Origin: Ciona intestinalis
Lineage: Eukaryota; Chordata; Ascidiacea; Phlebobranchia; Cionidae
Assembly (NCBI RefSeq): GCF_000224145.3
Contig: NC_020166.2
Location: 6,020,927-6,084,926, forward strand
Length of the DNA: 64,000 nt
Direction: 5' to 3'
Shown: positions 10,931 through 22,799 of the stretch, in pieces
How positions within the stretch are numbered: the stretch's first letter is position 1
How the letters are laid out: each line of letters begins with the position of its first letter
Notes under the pieces: model-generated
The model's input: the letters and a program-made list of their open reading frames with translations, nothing else
Told to the model about the DNA's origin: nothing
Database searches by the model: none
Made by a program: the position numbers and the translations under genes

Positions 10931-13439
10931 TTGAACTTTATTTTTGAGCACGGTAGTGGTCATATAGATCCTTTTTCGCCAAACAGTTTTTTCCGCACTT
11001 ATCTCAGTTCCTAATTCTACCATTTATTCTTTAACCTCTTGATTGAAATCAAATCATAAAATATATTTATAATTTTTAGACTCAAACACTTTCTTTCGTA
11101 TAAAATCTGCTACTGTCTTTTTTCTTTGCTGTTTTGGTTTACCGCTTGCAATAAATCATTATGCGGACGCCACAATATGAATAATATTTACTTCTAACGT
11201 TACCTATAATACTGCGTGATTAGTTTATCCAAATTTACAAATCAAACGTTTACAAGTCAACATATAGTACAGGATTTGTACAAAGCGTATTTACACATTC
11301 TTTAACAAACCATTAATCTTTATATTATACGTCTTAAGATTCATGAGAGTTAATTGAGACTATAATGCTAATTAATTTATACCGTGCTCATGCATTAGAT
11401 CTTTGATCTGCTGTTAAATGGTACAATATTATTTAGTGGTAATTACGTGCACTTTTAATAATACAATCTCTTTCTAATTAAAATTTACAATATTTTAAAC
11501 TGTCACTTCCTACCCTGTTTGTTTTGAATTGTAAAAATTACACCTGGTGTGCGAATCAATAAACAACTTCTTGTGTGTTTTAATATATTTCTTTGAAGTG
11601 CTGTCAATTATTACAGATATGTTAGTACTAATTCGTGGTCTCGCACTAAAACCGTCATATACTTTGATCTTGGAAATATTGGCCAATACGTGCTTATACG
11701 TGTCCCGTTTACTTCTACTATACTATAAATTGCATTCACCAGCAGTACTTGTTTACCAATTTTCTCTTCTCCCGAGAGAATGTATTCAAAATAAAAAAAA
11801 TCGCCCGTTACATTAAAACGGCGTATAGGCCGTAGATAATTCTATGTTAATGATAACAGATAAAGCTATTGAACTACATACGGATACGGATGGTTTGAAA
11901 ATAGAAACTTGCATGGCCAGTCAAAGGAAACCAGCAAAGAAAGTGTTTAGTTTGGGCGATGCACCGTCTCTGCTGTTATTATTGTGAACACGTGTTTCCT
12001 TTAGCAAGACACGTAACGCTTAAAATTGCTGTTTGTCTAAAACTCTAAATTGTCAGACGAAAAAAACAAACAAAATTTATCAAACACACCTAATTACATG
12101 TTATAAAATACATTTAACTACATAGATATCATTTTTCATGGTCACTTTTATGCCCGTAAGTACTCGCATATTTACTCGCAAAAGCAAAGTTAACACGCAC
12201 AACGTCATAAGCGTGCGTGTCATCTGCTGTAGGAGGTTGGTTGTTACTCGCATAAAAAGTACGGTGGAAGTACAGTTTCACTTTTGAGAGCCTAATCTTT
12301 TTCGGGTATTATTTTTACAGTTTTAGGTTGGTAATAGCACCATAAAGTATCAGAACTTATTTTATAAACTAGATTTAACAATATTGCTTTTAAATAAGCC
12401 AACTCAATGTTGTTACGCGCATAAGCCAATGACCATGCAAAATAACGCGGTTAGCGAGTTATCACATGACGCGTTAATGAGGATCGCTTTTCGCAATAAC
12501 TTTTTACCATGCAAAAAGGGTATAATATAAAGTGCAAGCACAAGTATTTTGCAACAAAGCTTTTACGACGGTAGATTTCCCACCACAGGAGAATAAAAGT
12601 ATTATTTAATAGTAAATAAATGGCATTGGATTGCACCACATTAATTTCGCAACAAACGAAAGAAAATATTTCACTCGCGGGGTAATACCCGCCAGTGCAA
12701 CTGCGCTTCCAAATCTTACGCTCGTCACCGAATGGGATACGAATAGTAGGTAAAGTGGACAGTACAAGCAATTTGCTACCTTCTATACATCGCAGATCAA
12801 AAATTTAAATGGTTGGTAAGATGATCCATTACTATACAAGAACTATAACAGGAAGTCGGCCCTGAAAAATTGAGCACGAATTAAGTAGTAGAAGTTTTCA
12901 ATCGGCATAAAACAGAATCTAAATGCAAGTAAGTAATAAATCTACTTTTTTATTTGTGTGCAACAAATAATATACATTTAATATTACTTTAAGAACGTAT
13001 ATTGTTAAGTCAAAACTAAAGCTTAGAATGGTTGATATGGAACCGTATTTTCTATAAGTTCGGTCCTATTTATAACAATAACAATAACGTGTAAAATTTA
13101 GGAATAGGGCTGATAAAATTTAAATAGATTTTACAATTGATGGTCTGCTAATAATACAGTGTAAATAAGCTGTGGCACTAAAAGAAATTACCAGCTGCAT
13201 TCGCAAAAGAAGTACATTATATACATCTTCTTTCGATGTTGCATAGCAAAACAGTGGACTTAAATTAGAAAATAATGTAACAATAACAAACATAGAGGTT
13301 TAAAGTAGAAAAATTACCATAGCCTATTTAAATGCGTGGTGGAAAAAAAATGCCAACTTAAAAAAACAAGTTTACTAATTATTTCTAAACGCTTTAACAA
13401 TATAACATGGTGTTGTTTACAACAATATTTTGTTAAAGA

Positions 13440-14834
13440 TTATGTCAATGAAAACTCAACATCTCCCGTTTGGGCAATTGGGAGATTGGTAAGGAATCCT
13501 GGTTTTTGACTAACAACACTGAACTCTGCTGTTGGAAATGATAAGGGAAATGACATAGGATTGTTCTCTTTTATTCCATTCCATGGGTTCGAATTGTTTG
13601 AAGAATTGAGTGAAAGTGATTCCACTTCAGAGGAAAGGTTGTTAATAACGTGTTCTGTGGAATATTGAAATTCTACACACTCTGTTTCATCCACTGGTTC
13701 AATATAATCTGAAAAACATTTAGATTGTGTTTCAGACATTGATAAAATGACAAAATGTCACTATTTCCCTTTGCTGTTAGACAAATTCAAAGGTAATAAT
13801 ACAGCTGTCTTATCACATACGCCATTGTACGGGCTTTTGGGTTACCATGTTGTTGTGTCTGTTTTTGATATATTCTTCTCTGGCTGACAGTTTGGTTGAC
13901 TTAATAGTAAATTGAACGCACCCACCCAACAATATTGGCTAGTGGCAGCATTAAGCTATGAGCCTAGTAACCTCTGGGTAAAAAGTAAGTGCTCTAACTA
14001 CTGACCACAGCGCATTGCACTCATTATACAGTTTTTAATCACTGTGAATCAACCTAAAACATGGCTTTTTCTAAAATATCCTTACCCGAAAAAAGAAGCT
14101 TTGCTAGATCAATCTGTTTACATTCTGCTAAACTATCTAACAGGGGAAACAACCAGTTGTCAAATCTATGAATGTTGTCCATAATACCATGAGCGGCTTT
14201 AGAACGTCCATGGTTGTCTAGATCACGTTGGATTTTTTCCTGAGTATACAAAAAGTTGTACAGCTAGTAAAGAACTTAGGGCTTGAAAAAAATACTACGG
14301 CTTACAGAAACTGTAGCTGGAAAAGAAACAAAATTGTATTGCTGGTAAACACAAACAAACGGTTTGTAAAATTCCACTTTATTTCAATATTATTACAAGC
14401 TTACCTTCTGTCCTTGTGGAAAAATATCACCCAGAAAGTTAAGGACTGTTTCCGAATCCATTCGATTTGCAAATGCGTGTCTCACCCGTGGTTGCTTCAG
14501 TTTTTTCTTGACCGTTTCACGCAAATCGATGAGTTGCTTTTTATTTCTGTTAAACAGTAGATAAAAATACCATTACTAATTACACAACATAATTTGTTTC
14601 TCTTTGCATATAATAGCAAAAATAATATTAATTGAAATAACAAATAAAATGGAATTAAACAACAAAATTCCTTTGCTAAAAACATGCTTGCCACACAAGT
14701 GCAATTTATACGTTTATACTTTCTTTTGAAAATTAACATAACAGTGGTGGTTCACAACTAAGATGGGAAAAGCAAAATTAATTACAGTTTATGGCGTAGG
14801 CAACCATTTCTTTCTACCTCCTCCATCACCTCAT
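13440..14834 (-). CDS. CARD-like domain protein, cluster gene C (short tail)
   Basis: Third of three tandem related genes. Exons: 14405-14546 (47 codons, ends NFLGDIFPQGQK, phase 0), 14086-14239 (154 nt, phase 1) and 13440-13708 (89 codons plus stop). The proposed first exon is a five-base ATGAG at 14830-14834 before a GTGATG donor, giving MRNKKQLIDL and about 189 aa; that start is weak, and the Met in ANRMDSETVL is an alternative. The second exon has RSKAAHGIMDNIHRFDNWLF, PLLDSL and DLAKLLFS, matching gene A's exon of equal length and the helix 4-6 pattern of RIG-I/MDA5/MAVS CARDs. The tail (DYIEPVDETECVEFQ... to DVEFSLT) is acidic and Ser/Asn-rich with no recognised domain. Function unknown; CARD adaptor is an inference. 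Confidence 0.65.
13918..14022 (-). repeat. tRNA-derived SINE remnant in CARD gene C intron
   Basis: On the minus strand, GTGGTCAGTAGTTAGAGCAC is a good Pol III A-box region. About 25 bases later comes a decayed B-box (GGTTACTAGGCTC), then GCTGCCACTAGCC and TTGTTGGGTGGG. The tRNA-like 5' order is clear, but pairing is too eroded for a functional tRNA. Confidence 0.6.
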
Positions 14835-15235
14835 TTGCAAATTTTCAGGCAAAACAAATGTTTTTCTTAATAACCTAATCAAAATATTCCCGTTGCAACT
14901 ACCTGTAATTAATAAAAAATACATTAAAAAATATGAGTAAGTTTGAAGTACCAGGCAGACGGTAACTGGAAACATGTACAAATTAAACAAACAAAAAATG
15001 TTACACACCATCCTACAAATAAGGTTAAAAATGAAAAATATATTAATGGTTAACGCCCTTTGCTTGCTGTTATAATAATCTCCTTACATTGTATACCACG
15101 TCGAACTTTCATGAGTTAGAATAGAACAGTACAGTTGAATTATGTTGCAACGCACAACAAAAACCACATTAATATTTATTAAAGCAAAAATATACCATGA
15201 TTTCAACAACAAAGTCCAACAGTAAAAATTATGTT

Positions 15236-17664
15236 TTATTTCTTATTTAAATTTTTAGGAAATTTGGCTGCCATTATAGAAACTGGGCTTGCTTTCTTAG
15301 CTCTTTCTTGCCAATTCGTTGAGTAATACATACTTGGTTCTTCGGTTGAACTAATATTATGATGATCATGCTGAACTTGGGCATAATTATTAGCAGTGTT
15401 GTAAATACTTGATTCTTGTGAAATATCTCTCAAACTAGTGTCACTATTGTGTGCGATTGTGACATCACTATGTGGGTTTGCATTAGTTATTACAGGGTCG
15501 TAACTATTTTCAGCAACATTTTCTGTATTTTGAGTAGAGTTTTCTCTACATTTAATTTGGGAATTCGGATCAGGTGATAACTCTTTATTGTCAGCAACGA
15601 TTATTTCACTTTTGTTAGTCTCCTCTTCCAAAGCTATTAGATTCTGTGGGTTGCTTGTTTCTTTGGTTACTTTACTACCACCACTACTTTGTATGATCTC
15701 AGAATTTGGAGATGGAATATGACTTACGCTCTCTCCCTTATTTTCTACTTCTTTTATTTTTGTATCTGATGTGTCCTGTCTACCCCAGCTTGAAGAAGAT
15801 GATGAAGTGTTGCTATCTTGGCATGTAGAATCAGAGTATTCTGAAGAAAAACGTAAATCTTTTGATGTAATCACCTCTTCCGATACAGAATTTTCTTCTA
15901 CTTCAAAACTCTGTGATATTGTTTTAAAGGGGATGCTTTCAGTTGCTGTTTCCTGCGGGTTTTTAAATGGCGCAAATGGCAATAATTCTTTTTCAGCGAG
16001 TTTTGTGTTTAATAAGACTGTATTCTCTGCTATTGAAGAAAGAACAGTTCGGTTAACTACCTCCTCATTTTTACTAAAACAGTGATTGTCACTCAAGGTG
16101 TAATCAGAAGTTTGGTTATGAGAATCGGATGATGTAGGTGCTGGAAGCTTTAAGTTTGAAGCTGGTTCAATTTCTCTTCTGTAGATACCATGTAACGAAG
16201 TTGAATCTTCCCTTGAAAGTGTTTGGAAGTTATTAATTTTACTGCTGTGTGATCTACCGCCGTTGTCAACATCCTCAGGAATTGTTTGAACAGCATTTAA
16301 ATTTTTAGCCTTGTAAGAACTTTTGCTGTCAGTGTCTCTGCTTGCATTGTTAAAACTAGTTGAAGTGTCTCTGCTTGCATTGTTAAAGCTAGTTGTATTC
16401 GGGAAGTTAAATGCACTTAGAGTCTCATTTGTTTGATTATCGGATTGAGAACATGAATCTAGTCTCATTTGATCAGCGTTACTTTGTTCTGAAATGGGAA
16501 CTGCCTCAGATTCAGTTAAATTCTGACTCAGTTGATTTGATTTAAATTTTCTTTGAAGATTTTTCATCTCTTCCCCTTGATCAGAATTATAGGATCGGTG
16601 ATTTGGATTTGCTACCATGTTGGGAAAGGTCTACAAAAAGGGAATAAGAAAATTTGCTGGAGAGATAGCATTAACAAGTTGCTAGTTTTATAAGCCTTTA
16701 ATAACATATAGGCAAATGGTAACCTATAAAAGGGTGGATCACTTGTTTGTGTAAAAGTTGTAACATCATAAAATCTGTTTGATTTATCATTTTGACTTCG
16801 TTGTTGTGTAGGCAAGCAAAATGTACAGTACCAGTAGTACCACCTAACTTTACTAAACAAATAACCACAAAATTTCAACAGCGTGTCATTATGTACTAAA
16901 CCTACATTTTCATACGAAGGTGGTGCCTCCGATCGGTTTTGTGGGAAATTTGGTGGGTCAGGATGTTCATCGGGGGTGAGGTCATTATCAGATATTGGTG
17001 GGCTGTACCCTGGTCAAAAAAACAGTATGCTTAAATTTTTAAATATAATGTAAACAGTATAATATTTTTGTTCAGTTGACATAGCTCCTGAATTTGGGTT
17101 ATTTTACAGTTCATTGTGTATTTCAACTTACTTTTATTGTTTATCATTAATAAATCAAAGTAAAAAAATTACCATAACCCAATGTAACCATAAAAACAGT
17201 TTGTACCATGGCCATATTATATAAACAAACCTTCTAGGGGAAGAAGCATGTCTGCTAAATACTTCTGATTTGTTTCATACAGAGCATCCAAGAATTGTTT
17301 AGCCCATCCTGCATAAGTTGGAGCTATGTCTAAAAACTCACTATTTGACCTTATTTGCCCGTCATTATGGTCGACTTGCTTTAATCTTTGCTGCAAGTGG
17401 GAAGGAGAAAATAGAGTAAAAATTTCTTCTCAAGATTTTCACAGGCATGAAAAGCACATTTTATTTCACAGACATAATAAATTGTGCGACTTCAATATAT
17501 TCATTAGAAGTTAGAACTTTAATTTAATAATATTTTAAAATTTATACCTTTTTAGCTATGTAAATACAATCCATGTGATCCAGTACATCAATGCAGTGCA
17601 TTTGTTTCAGAAGAATTCTTTTGGTTTTTATTTCACTGACTTTTTTCCTTAGTACAGTATCCAT
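15236..17664 (-). CDS. CARD-like domain protein with long disordered tail, cluster gene B
   Basis: Exons 17548-17664, 17231-17390, 16906-17009 and 15236-16630 join in phase to 591 aa. Residues 1-93 are the CARD-like domain: MDTVLRKKVSEIKTKRILL, HCIDVLDHMDCIYIAKK | QRLKQV, then AGWAKQFLDALYETNQ and YLADMLLP. The exon borders match genes A and C. Residues 94-591 are low-complexity, rich in Ser, Asn, Thr, Glu and Asp, and look disordered. They include an APPSYEN motif (PPxY, a WW-domain ligand type), a tandem repeat of TSFNNASRDT and a Ser run. The C-terminus (KKASPVSIMAAKFPKNLNKK) is basic, with no membrane anchor. CARD plus long unstructured tail recalls MAVS, but MAVS is tail-anchored. An AATAAA overlaps the stop codon. 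Role inferred only. Confidence 0.7.
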
Positions 17665-18669
17665 ATCACTTCTTATTTGGTTTAGCAATTAACTTAAAAG
17701 TGCTACTGCATCCCAACTATCAGTACTACCCTTTATATACATAATCCTAATGCTTATTTTAACTTTAAAACTTTGTGTTTTATAAATATTAAATATATAT
17801 ATATATCGATACTGTATATACTTTGAGTGACCCACAAGAATGATGCACGTCTTGATCTTGAGTTACCACCTCATAAAATACATTTAAATACACTACAAGA
17901 ATAGTGACAATAAACTGATTGATAGATTAGGCAACATTACAAATCACCAAAACTGAGCAATATAATAAAAGAACAGCAACTGACAGAGCAATGACTGGCA
18001 AGAAACTTACGGAAGAAATATCGGAATAAAAAAATCACTGTCGCTTGCATATGCATATATGTTTTATTGTTTTGTTAAACCAATAAATGCAATTGTGCTG
18101 TGTAAGTTTTAAACACACATACTTAAATACATGACGGGGTAATCGTCCAGGTGAAATTTTTTAAAAAATACCCTCTTTGCCTACGTTAAAATCACCAGTT
18201 GGTGCAGTGAGCACAACACCACGTATCGTTAATATGGTTCCTGGTTTATCAGGGGGATTACCCAAACCCGAAAGGGCGGTTCCACATTTTTAAGCCAAAG
18301 TTGAACGAGCGTGTTTTTTAACGGTTCTGCAATAAAAGTGTGCAGCAGTAAAAACTGCACAAACTTGCTTCCATTTTTACTAACCACGGTATAAAAGTAT
18401 TATGGGGCAAACTGCATAAAACTCAAATAACCTTAACTTTCTACAAATGTTACATTCCTCTATCATATACTACTACAGAACAGCTTAATTAAAAGCTTAC
18501 ACTAATTCGTAAAAAATATTTATTCTCGAGCATATATAACATCCCATAATGTAACACACACAACACCTTAGTGCATTTAAAACGTAGATTGAATATAAAT
18601 TTTAAAAGAAAACATTTTTTTAAAACACTTTTACTATTTAGCACGATTGTTCATGCAGTTGAAGAATGA

Positions 18670-19724
18670 TCAGTCGTCTGCTGGAATGTAACCTGTATGT
18701 AGTTTTTATTCACTTAAGAATAGAGAAATAGTTTCATATGATAAATAAAACCGTTTTACATATGCAAGTTAACACACTGTTAGTCTCTAAAACAATCACT
18801 ATAAAACTTGATTTGTTCTACATGGGAGTTATTCAAAGGAAATCACATCCAGCTTGTAAGTCATAAAACAAAAGCAGATAATGCTCTTACGTGTGATTAT
18901 TATAAAGTTTAACTTAATATTTTAACCAAGCCTACTAATTTTAGCTGCACAGTTGGATATACATAGTTAGTGAAGTCTTTAAATTTTACAGGTGTGTGCT
19001 GTATACCTGGCAGCAGTAATTCCGCTAAATTTGCCTGATTTTCAGAATGAAGTGCATCAAGAAAAGGGTATAACCATTCAGAATGGCGAACAATTATGTC
19101 TAGGAGTTTATCCACTGCCTTTGTTCTTCCACTTTGAGTTAAAATACATTCGATTTCCTCCTGTTATATTAGTAAGCTAAGACATAAAAGAAAAATGATT
19201 GGAATGCTCATTTGAGTAGGATTAAAGCAAAAGCAGCAGGACATTGCATTCCCAAAACAACATACCAGGAAATTGTTAAGCCTATTTTCCAAGGATTCTA
19301 GCAAGGCAAGTGTATGATAATAAACAGTTAAACAATGTATTTATTACATTACACCAGCTACGCAAATATCTATATATTAGTATCATTATCAACATATGCA
19401 TATAAACATAACTTTTTTTTGTATTTCTTAGAAACAACAGTGAAGATCATATTTTTATTAAAAAAGTGGGAAATGAAATCAACAACAGTTGTTAAAACAC
19501 ATTACAGATAAAAAGTTTAGGAAAGAGTGTCAGTTAAGCACCCATTTAAAAAATTACTAAAATTTTAACACTTTTTAAATGTTTATATACATTACCTTTT
19601 TATTGGCTGGTATTACTTCGCTAAGTAAGGGTAGAACATCTGCTACCTGAAGATTGTCCAATAGTTTTTTACGTACATTTCTAGTCTTTAATCTTTGTTC
19701 AGCATCTTCTTGCTGCTGCCGCAT
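18670..19724 (-). CDS. CARD-only small protein, cluster gene A
   Basis: Exons 19596-19724 (43 codons, phase 0), 19007-19160 (154 nt, phase 1) and 18670-18692 give 101 aa. Sequence landmarks: MRQQQEDAEQRLKTRNVRKK, LLDNLQVADVLPLLSEV, EEIECILTQSGRTKAVDKLL, then SEWLYPFLDALHSENQANLA, ELLLPG and the end GYIPADD. The stretch SGRTKAVDKLLDII..SEW..PFLDAL resembles the CARDs of MDA5/RIG-I (SGN..AVELLL...W...FVEAL). The start is the first Met after a good acceptor (AG at 19735-19736), so transcripts have a spliced or trans-spliced leader 10 nt before the ATG. The final exon is only seven codons; the in-frame stop supports a real CARD-only protein, a class that elsewhere acts as adaptor or decoy. Confidence 0.68.
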
Positions 19725-21767
19725 TTCGCGCTCACTGTAATCAATGGTTTAGTAAACTGCAATCCTCTATACAGTATTTTATATTTTAATGTACATACAT
19801 TTAAGCCAAGAGGACCATATTTTAAATTAAAACATTATACAGCCTAAGCTAATAAATATTTTAGCATAAATCTTGTTTTGATTAGATCACAGCCCATAAT
19901 GATAATGAATATTTTAAAAAGCCATGCTTAATATAGCACCTGTATCCACCATTCCTCGCCATGTATATACAAGTTCAATTCATATGATTAAGAAAAAAAA
20001 TGTATCTGTTGATAGTTGTACCTAAACATGAAACATAGTTTCAATAATGATTGAAACAAGACTTTATATAATCACACAGATGATGATCGCACAAAAAGTA
20101 AGTGGACAAAGGCAACAAAAGTAGAACACAGTTGGTTTATAGAGGACTGGAATTGGTTCAGACTTTTGTGACACATTTTTAAACTTTTTCAAAAACAATA
20201 TAATACCCAGAACCAAGAAGTGCGTATTACCACTAAATGCAAATTTGCTTATTACTTTCTAAGGAAAACAAGCTAAGTGTATTAATAGGGGCAATACCAA
20301 AATAGTTAAGACATCACACCAATCAATAAACAGCCATGCTGAGATTCTTTGTTAATCCAACTAAAACAGCAGGTGATAATTTTACAAAAGGGAAAGTTGG
20401 GAACAAATTTTATTACTCAGTCTAGATGTACTGTGATTATTCTGAGTTGGTTAACAATACAAAAAAAACAAACAATTTGAAAAGTACATATAGGTCGTGT
20501 AAACATAGATAAAAGATTGACAAACATAATATAATATGTACTACTACTTGTATTATAGCAAAAAAATCATACACAATTAGTTACAGAAAAAATGATAGCA
20601 CCATGGACACATTTATGCAGATAAACATACAGACAATACTAAAAGTTAAATTTGAGTCTGAAGCAATAAGTTAGAAATATTTTTGAAATGCAGAATGAAT
20701 GGCAAATTTAGCACCAGCACGTGTTAAAGTGACAGAATGATACTTCTTAGAAAATTCATGCGTAGTTTAATGCACGAATGCTTAAAAAAGATTTAAAGGC
20801 AAATATTAATTAACTTAATTTACAAGTGATTTGTGAAGTACTGTAGGGTGTAACTATATTGTTCAGGAGTTATATCAATGTGGCATCAACTATCAAAGCT
20901 AATACTTTTGTTAAAAATATTGGTAATACTAATAGTAAACAATACACATTTATATCATAATATGTATACAGTCACTCATTATACAAAAATAGGAACTTTT
21001 GTGCCATTACATAAACAATAATAAATCTGTAATTTAGAGTACAAGTAAAAGCATGGTAGGATCAAATTAGTTGTAGTAATGTACTATGTGTAAGCACATG
21101 TGTCCACAAAATACATAATTACACAAACTTGAGAGTGAATAAAATAGACTGACAAAATCAACTAAAGCATGAACCAAGTGCATCAGACTTTGCCAAGAAG
21201 TTCAGTATTTACATCAGAAACAACAGGTAACTTAAATACATATGACATGATACAATATCATAAAGTAATGAAAATAAAACATAATTATTGTAACCTGTAT
21301 ATACACACTGTTGCATAACTTGCATAACATGTCATGACTATAATCAGCACTGTCTTTAGCAAATGAAAACCACAATGTAAGCCAGAGTTAATCTGCAAGC
21401 AATACCGGATAAGCAACCCAGCAACCAAGGGGAAGGGGTTACTAGTAAATAATACATATTTATATTATCTTCTTTCAACAATAACACTTGGACCAATGCA
21501 AAACATTTGCCAGATATATTTTTTGGGTACTGTTTCAATTCAAGGTACAAACTCAGTACCAATAATATATTCTTTCACAATTATATAAGTTTTAGTTGGT
21601 TAGGATAAGTACCTAGCCCAGCAGTAAAATATATCCTTGACTTGTACCTAAATGGTAAACTAAACAAAATGTCCCTGATACTATTTGCTACACCAAAAAG
21701 GATTTAAAAGGTTATTTAGGGAGAATAAAGAGTATACTGTTATTATTTTACCAAACCTATTCTCATT
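19725..21767. other. Intergenic region between CARD gene A and CUEDC1
   Basis: AT-rich, no convincing exon. It should hold the CUEDC1 3' UTR and any non-coding leader exon of CARD gene A. Short ORFs here start on non-ATG codons or lack family resemblance. Confidence 0.6.
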
Positions 21768-22799
21768 TTAACTAAACTCCCCATCTTCAGTATTAGCAAA
21801 TATTGGATCAATTTTGTCCAAGGATTTGTAAGAAGTCCTTCTTAAATTTAATCGCTGAGCAATATCAGAAAGCTTTCTTTTTGTGGATTTACTCATCGGT
21901 CGCGAACGCTCTCCAAACTCTCCTATTGGTGGATTCTCTAAATTAGCAAACTCTTCCAGTTTACTGTTAGAATGTGTTCGTGTAACTTCATTTAACGGAT
22001 CTACAGATATAGGGTTAAATTGTCGTGGGGACTTTGGTTCTGTCCTGCTTTCTGCAGTGTCACATTTTTGAAGCTCTTTTAAAAACTCTTCATTTCTCCG
22101 CAGTTCGAGCATAAACTCTTTATTCTGAAGAAGCAAAGCTATTCTTCTATCTTCAATTGCCTGGTTGTCATCTGTGCTTCTCGCTTCAAAACTGTTGTTC
22201 AAACTAGTAGCAGCTCCCACCTGATCTTGCAAAGTGTAACTTGTAGAACGGTGAAGATTAAGACTACTTTCTTTTTGTGATGATTTTCGTTTGGGCTCAC
22301 TTTTACGCCTATTTAAATTCCTATGACTTTGCACAGGAGTGGGCACAATGCGTAAAAAGTCATCTGGGAGCTTACCAAGCAAAGGAGGATTCCAATCTCT
22401 ATATGTAGAATGAGGGGGTTGATCAAAGCTTTTAGATGATGATGATCTGTGGTGATATGGGACTGAATCTCTGGAATACATTCTACTTTGTGACTGATGA
22501 GGAGTAGCTAAAGGGGTGTATCTTGGTGGACAACATGCTTCACTACGTTGCCTATCGTCCCATTCAGGTTGTGGAATCCTTCTGATAAAAGAGTCTCCAT
22601 GTCTATTTGAGTGTTTTCCATTAACACCATCATCGATAGTCAATTGTAAAAGGTTGTCAATGGTAGAATCAACGTGTCCTGAATTTGAACGTAAAACACA
22701 TTCAATAACATCAGGTTCCAGGGTAGGAAACATGACTTTAAAATCTTGCATGGCTTTGGTATACTCCAGGGTTCTTGCTCGAACCGGTGACTGCGTCAT
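21768..22799 (-). CDS. CUEDC1: CUE domain-containing protein 1 (CUEDC1)
   Basis: Intronless 343-aa reading frame starting MTQSPVRARTLEYTKAMQDF. The CUE ubiquitin-binding domain spans about residues 12-56 and shows the family MFP motif (FKVMFPTLEPDVIECVL) and the C-terminal Leu-Leu (STIDNLLQLT). Further vertebrate CUEDC1 hallmarks follow in order: RDWNPPLLGKLPDDFLRI (human RNWNPPLLGNLPDDFLRI), RIALLLQNKEFMLELRRNEEF and MSKSTKRKLSDIAQ. Between them lie Ser/Arg/Pro-rich linkers. The cellular role of CUEDC1 is poorly known beyond ubiquitin-related binding. Stop TAA at 21768; the ATG context TACAATATG gives the only sensible start. Its lack of introns contrasts with the neighbours; a retro-copy is possible but not shown. 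Confidence 0.93.
   Translation of the reverse strand: MTQSPVRARTLEYTKAMQDFKVMFPTLEPDVIECVLRSNSGHVDSTIDNLLQLTIDDGVNGKHSNRHGDSFIRRIPQPEWDDRQRSEACCPPRYTPLATPHQSQSRMYSRDSVPYHHRSSSSKSFDQPPHSTYRDWNPPLLGKLPDDFLRIVPTPVQSHRNLNRRKSEPKRKSSQKESSLNLHRSTSYTLQDQVGAATSLNNSFEARSTDDNQAIEDRRIALLLQNKEFMLELRRNEEFLKELQKCDTAESRTEPKSPRQFNPISVDPLNEVTRTHSNSKLEEFANLENPPIGEFGERSRPMSKSTKRKLSDIAQRLNLRRTSYKSLDKIDPIFANTEDGEFS

Larger units (their letters stand above)
10509..13439. other. Intergenic region with assembly gap and repeat
   Basis: No coding exon recognised. The left part holds a SINE-like repeat broken by 50 Ns. From about 11000 to 13400 the DNA is AT-rich single-copy-looking sequence, with short hyphenated stretches such as ACTCGCATA/TTACGCGCATAA near 12160-12430. 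It should contain the ENPP promoter and the 3' UTR of the third CARD gene. Confidence 0.6.

Noticed and set aside
12451..12771. 106-codon minus-strand ORF
   Set aside because: Composition and lack of motifs suggest chance; no phase-compatible neighbours.
15771..16085. 104-codon plus-strand ORF
   Set aside because: Antisense shadow of the long tail exon of CARD gene B.
13440..19724. Idea that the whole CARD region is one three-CARD receptor gene
   Set aside because: Gene A and gene B each reach an in-frame stop in an exon whose phase fits perfectly, and each has a plausible own start. No helicase exons are present.
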